From an uncultured Eubacteriales bacterium (GTDB taxonomy: Bacteria > Bacillota > Clostridia > Oscillospirales > Oscillospiraceae), in contig URGI01000027.1 in assembly GCA_900547315.1 (NCBI GenBank), positions 1 to 24,214 on the forward strand: 24,214 nt of DNA, read 5' to 3'. Position numbers and translations under genes: made by a program. The notes under the pieces are model-generated. The model ran no database searches and was not told where the DNA came from. It saw only the letters and a list, made by a program, of their open reading frames with translations. Below, one piece after another: positions 22,039 through 24,214 of this stretch (position 1 is its first letter; every line of letters begins with the position of its first letter).

Positions 22039-24033
22039 TCAGTGGAGAATCTCCATCTTTTCCAGTATCTTCAGGACGTTTCGGCCTTCCTGAACGCCGT
22101 TGATTATCTTTCTGGTCTTCTTGCTGTCGCCGATGTTCGCGTATTCGATGCCGTTTTCTAGGCAGTACTCGCGCAGCGGCTCGTCCAGAGTTCTGACAGG
22201 CGCCATGCCCATGCAGACCATGCCGTAGTCGAAGTCGAGCTCCTGCGTCTCGGCGCCGGTATCGACGATGAAGCTGCCGTCCTTGACCTCAAGCAGTTTG
22301 GTTCCGGTCAGCAGGCGGATGCTCTTCTGCTCGGCAAGCTCCTTGAACGCACAGCGGTTGATCGGGTCAAGCTCGCGGCCTATCTCGTCTGCCATCTCGA
22401 CCATCGTCACCTTCGCGTTTCTCCTTGCGAAGAACTCCGCGACGTCAACGCCGACAAGGCCGCCGCCGACTACGGTCACGTTCTTTCCGGTCAGATCCAT
22501 GGCGGTGAACTCGTCCATGTGCGTAATGATGTAGAGCGCGGTGAGCACCTTGCCGTTCTCCGCATCGACCCGCTCCTTGAGTCCCTTTATCGGGGGCAGC
22601 AGCGGCGCAGAGCCGGTGGCGTTGATGACGACGTCCGGATGCAGCTTCTTGACCGCTTCGACGCTGCAGTCAGCCTCGGTGAACACAAAGAGATTGTGCA
22701 GCCCCGCCGCGCGGTGCGTCTGGTAATCAACGAACTGGCGGATGCGGCTCTTTTCGGGGAAAGTGCTGATCTTTCTCGCAAGACCGCCGAGTTCGGCGCT
22801 CTTTTCGAGCAGGAAGCTCGTGCAGCCGACTTCTGCCGCGGTGCAGGCCGCTTCGAGTCCGGCCGTGCCGCCGCCGACTACGACGACGTTCGTCGGTCTG
22901 GAGACCTTCTTCTCCTTGTACTCGTCATTGTGGATGAGGTCGGGGTTTATCGTGCAGTGGATGCCGACGTTGTTGGCAAGGCGGTTGCCGATGCAGCCGA
23001 TGTTGCAGGAGATGCACTTTCGCAGGCAGTCCTCGCGGCCGCTCGCCACCTTGTTGACCCATTGCGGCTCCGCGATAAGGCCTCTGCCCATGCCGATGAA
23101 ATCGGTCACGCCGTCGTGTATCAGCTTCTCGGCAAGCTCCGGAGTCCGGATGTTGCCCATTGCGATGACGGGCTTTCCGAAGGTCTCTTTCACCTTCTTC
23201 GCATATCCGGTGCGCCAGCCGTCCTCAAAGTGCATGAGGTCGAGCTGATACTGCATGGTGCAGTTGAGCGCGAGGGAGACGTTGTAGACGTCAACGTACT
23301 CGTCCCAGTATTTGAGTATCTCCAGTGTATCCTTGAAGGTGTTGCCGCCGGCGACCATATCGTCCGAGGTGATGCGGATGCCTACGGGGAAGTTTTTCCC
23401 GACACGTCTGCGAACCTCCTGAAGCACGAGCCGTCCCATGCGGGCGCGGTTCTCGATGCTGCCGCCGAATTCATCATCGCGCTTGTTGTATATCGGGGAT
23501 GTGAACTGGCTTATGAGATAGGAATGTCCGCAGTGGACTTCCACGGCGTCAAAGCCTGCCGCGACCGCGCGTGCTGCCGCGTCGCCGAAGCATTTGGCGG
23601 CGTGCATGATCTCGTCCTTGGTCATCGGCCGAGGGATGGGACCGCCGGCCTTGTTGGGCTCGCAGGAAGCGCTCAGGCTCTCCATGCCGGTGCGCTCGGG
23701 GATGGCGCCCGCGCCGGCGTGGTTTATCTGAAGGGAGGCACATGCGCCGTAGGAATGGATGCGCTCGACGAGACGGCTAAAGCCGGGGATGTAGCGATCC
23801 TTGTCGATGCGGATCTGCGTCGTGCCGTTCAGTCCCTGCTTGTACACACATGCGTTTTCAACGATTATAAGCCCCGTGCCGCCCTTGGCGCGCTGCTCAT
23901 AGTAGCGGATGTGGTCGTCGGTGATATTGCCGAACTCCCCGCCCATGTTGCTGCCCATGGGGAGCATCGCGATACGGTTCTTCACGGTCATACTCTTCAC
24001 AGTCAGCGGCGAGAAAATAGACGGATATTCCAT
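22039..24033 (-). CDS. FMN/4Fe-4S/FAD enoate reductase-like oxidoreductase (old yellow enzyme/2,4-dienoyl-CoA reductase family)
   Basis: A 664-residue multi-cofactor flavoenzyme. Residues 1-335 form an OYE-type FMN barrel (SIFSPLTVKSMTVKNRI, DAVEVHCGHSYLISQFTSP, FGGSIENRARM). A 4Fe-4S site follows at C340, C343, C347 and C360. Residues 380-664 are an FAD/NAD(P) module with GGGTAGLEAA (387-396) and VVGGGLVGVDVAEF. The same layout is seen in FadH, BaiCD/BaiH and clostridial enoate reductases, which reduce activated C=C bonds. Y172 matches the catalytic Tyr of dienoyl-CoA reductase, but the WHE-x-R segment with its His is replaced by SLALNC, so the substrate is probably not an acyl-CoA. AAGGAGG is 8 nt before the ATG at 24033; an upstream in-frame start at 24096 is rejected. 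It is the first gene of the operon. Confidence 0.94.
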   Translation of the reverse strand: MEYPSIFSPLTVKSMTVKNRIAMLPMGSNMGGEFGNITDDHIRYYEQRAKGGTGLIIVENACVYKQGLNGTTQIRIDKDRYIPGFSRLVERIHSYGACASLQINHAGAGAIPERTGMESLSASCEPNKAGGPIPRPMTKDEIMHAAKCFGDAAARAVAAGFDAVEVHCGHSYLISQFTSPIYNKRDDEFGGSIENRARMGRLVLQEVRRRVGKNFPVGIRITSDDMVAGGNTFKDTLEILKYWDEYVDVYNVSLALNCTMQYQLDLMHFEDGWRTGYAKKVKETFGKPVIAMGNIRTPELAEKLIHDGVTDFIGMGRGLIAEPQWVNKVASGREDCLRKCISCNIGCIGNRLANNVGIHCTINPDLIHNDEYKEKKVSRPTNVVVVGGGTAGLEAACTAAEVGCTSFLLEKSAELGGLARKISTFPEKSRIRQFVDYQTHRAAGLHNLFVFTEADCSVEAVKKLHPDVVINATGSAPLLPPIKGLKERVDAENGKVLTALYIITHMDEFTAMDLTGKNVTVVGGGLVGVDVAEFFARRNAKVTMVEMADEIGRELDPINRCAFKELAEQKSIRLLTGTKLLEVKDGSFIVDTGAETQELDFDYGMVCMGMAPVRTLDEPLREYCLENGIEYANIGDSKKTRKIINGVQEGRNVLKILEKMEILH

Positions 24034-24041
24034 ATTTCTTT

Positions 24042-24048
24042 CCTCCTT
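24042..24048 (-). promoter_or_regulatory. Ribosome binding site deciding the reductase start
   Basis: AAGGAGG with 8-nt spacing to the ATG at 24033 is an ideal site and excludes the longer in-frame reading from 24096, which would begin upstream of the predicted -10 box at 24083-24088. Confidence 0.85.
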
Positions 24049-24082
24049 AGATATCAAGAGATGTCTTATATTTGGCGTTATT

Positions 24083-24111
24083 ATTTTAACAGCCATCTCA
24101 TCCGCTGTCTA
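24083..24111 (-). promoter_or_regulatory. Promoter of the quinate/shikimate-type operon
   Basis: On the minus strand TAGACA (24111-24106), a 17-bp spacer and TAAAAT (24088-24083) match the vegetative consensus at 5/6 positions each, with an extended TG one base before the -10 box. The start would be near 24076, giving a leader of about 43 nt that ends in the ribosome site. Confidence 0.65.
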
Positions 24112-24156
24112 ATCAAGATTTTTGATGAGTTTATACGCAAACTAAATAACGCAAAA

Positions 24157-24195
24157 CACTTTCGCCAAAAACCTGTGATTTTTTTGGCGAAAGTG
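24157..24195. repeat. Large perfect inverted repeat upstream of the operon
   Basis: A 15-bp perfect inverted repeat (CACTTTCGCCAAAAA at 24157-24171 and its complement at 24181-24195) with a 9-nt spacer. It lies about 46 bp upstream of the -35 box. Read on the minus strand the stem is followed by TTTTGCG, so it may be the terminator of a gene beyond the window; alternatively it is an operator for an activator of the operon. Confidence 0.6.
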
Positions 24196-24214
24196 CACAG
24201 CTATTTGTTAATTA

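Overview
The window looks like a chromosomal segment of a GC-rich Clostridia bacterium, probably Oscillospiraceae or a related gut lineage. This is inferred from gene order (DUF1385/yqhQ-prmC, recA-recX-rimO-pgsA-cysS), a YlmH-type S4 protein, a Cys/His-rich surface-protein tail, and strong G/C bias at third codon positions, which also creates long antisense shadow frames. No rRNA, tRNA, insertion sequence or CRISPR array was recognised.

Region 1 (about 1-8400) is almost entirely minus strand. A divergently read unit starts at 8376 with an 863-residue fusion of a TetM/EF-G-like ribosomal GTPase to a C-terminal Rae1/YacP-type NYN ribonuclease domain. Its start codon sits 7 nt after a good -10 box, so its mRNA is predicted to be leaderless. 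The next gene is the S4-domain ribosome quality-control protein ylmH (14-nt overlap), followed by peptidase T, an MFS transporter, and a sugar-kinase-like gene that is cut off after about 123 residues and joined out of frame to the tail of an unrelated Cys-rich protein. A PocR/AraC regulator and a strong bidirectional terminator close the unit. A possible 3' end of a plus-strand gene lies at the extreme left edge.

Region 2 (8611-17551) is a long plus-strand housekeeping run: an OmpR-type response regulator and histidine kinase, a DUF1385 membrane protein, prmC, a small membrane protein, recA, recX, rimO, pgsA and cysS, ending in a terminator. Genes are tightly packed, with a 1-nt recX/rimO overlap.

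Region 3 (17649-24033) is a five-gene minus-strand operon driven by a clear promoter at 24083-24111. In transcription order it encodes an old-yellow-enzyme/4Fe-4S/FAD reductase, a YdiB-like quinate/shikimate dehydrogenase, a YdiN-like MFS transporter, a sodium:solute symporter and a type I 3-dehydroquinate dehydratase. The last-named enzyme has all six expected active-site residues. The set resembles the E. coli ydiN-ydiB-aroD cluster with an added enone reductase and second transporter. I infer uptake of quinate or shikimate, oxidation and dehydration to 3-dehydroshikimate, which is an enone, and reduction of its C=C bond by the flavoenzyme.

The two most interesting systems are the GTPase-Rae1 fusion coupled to ylmH, a possible ribosome-rescue or mRNA-cleavage module, and the putative reductive quinate/shikimate operon.
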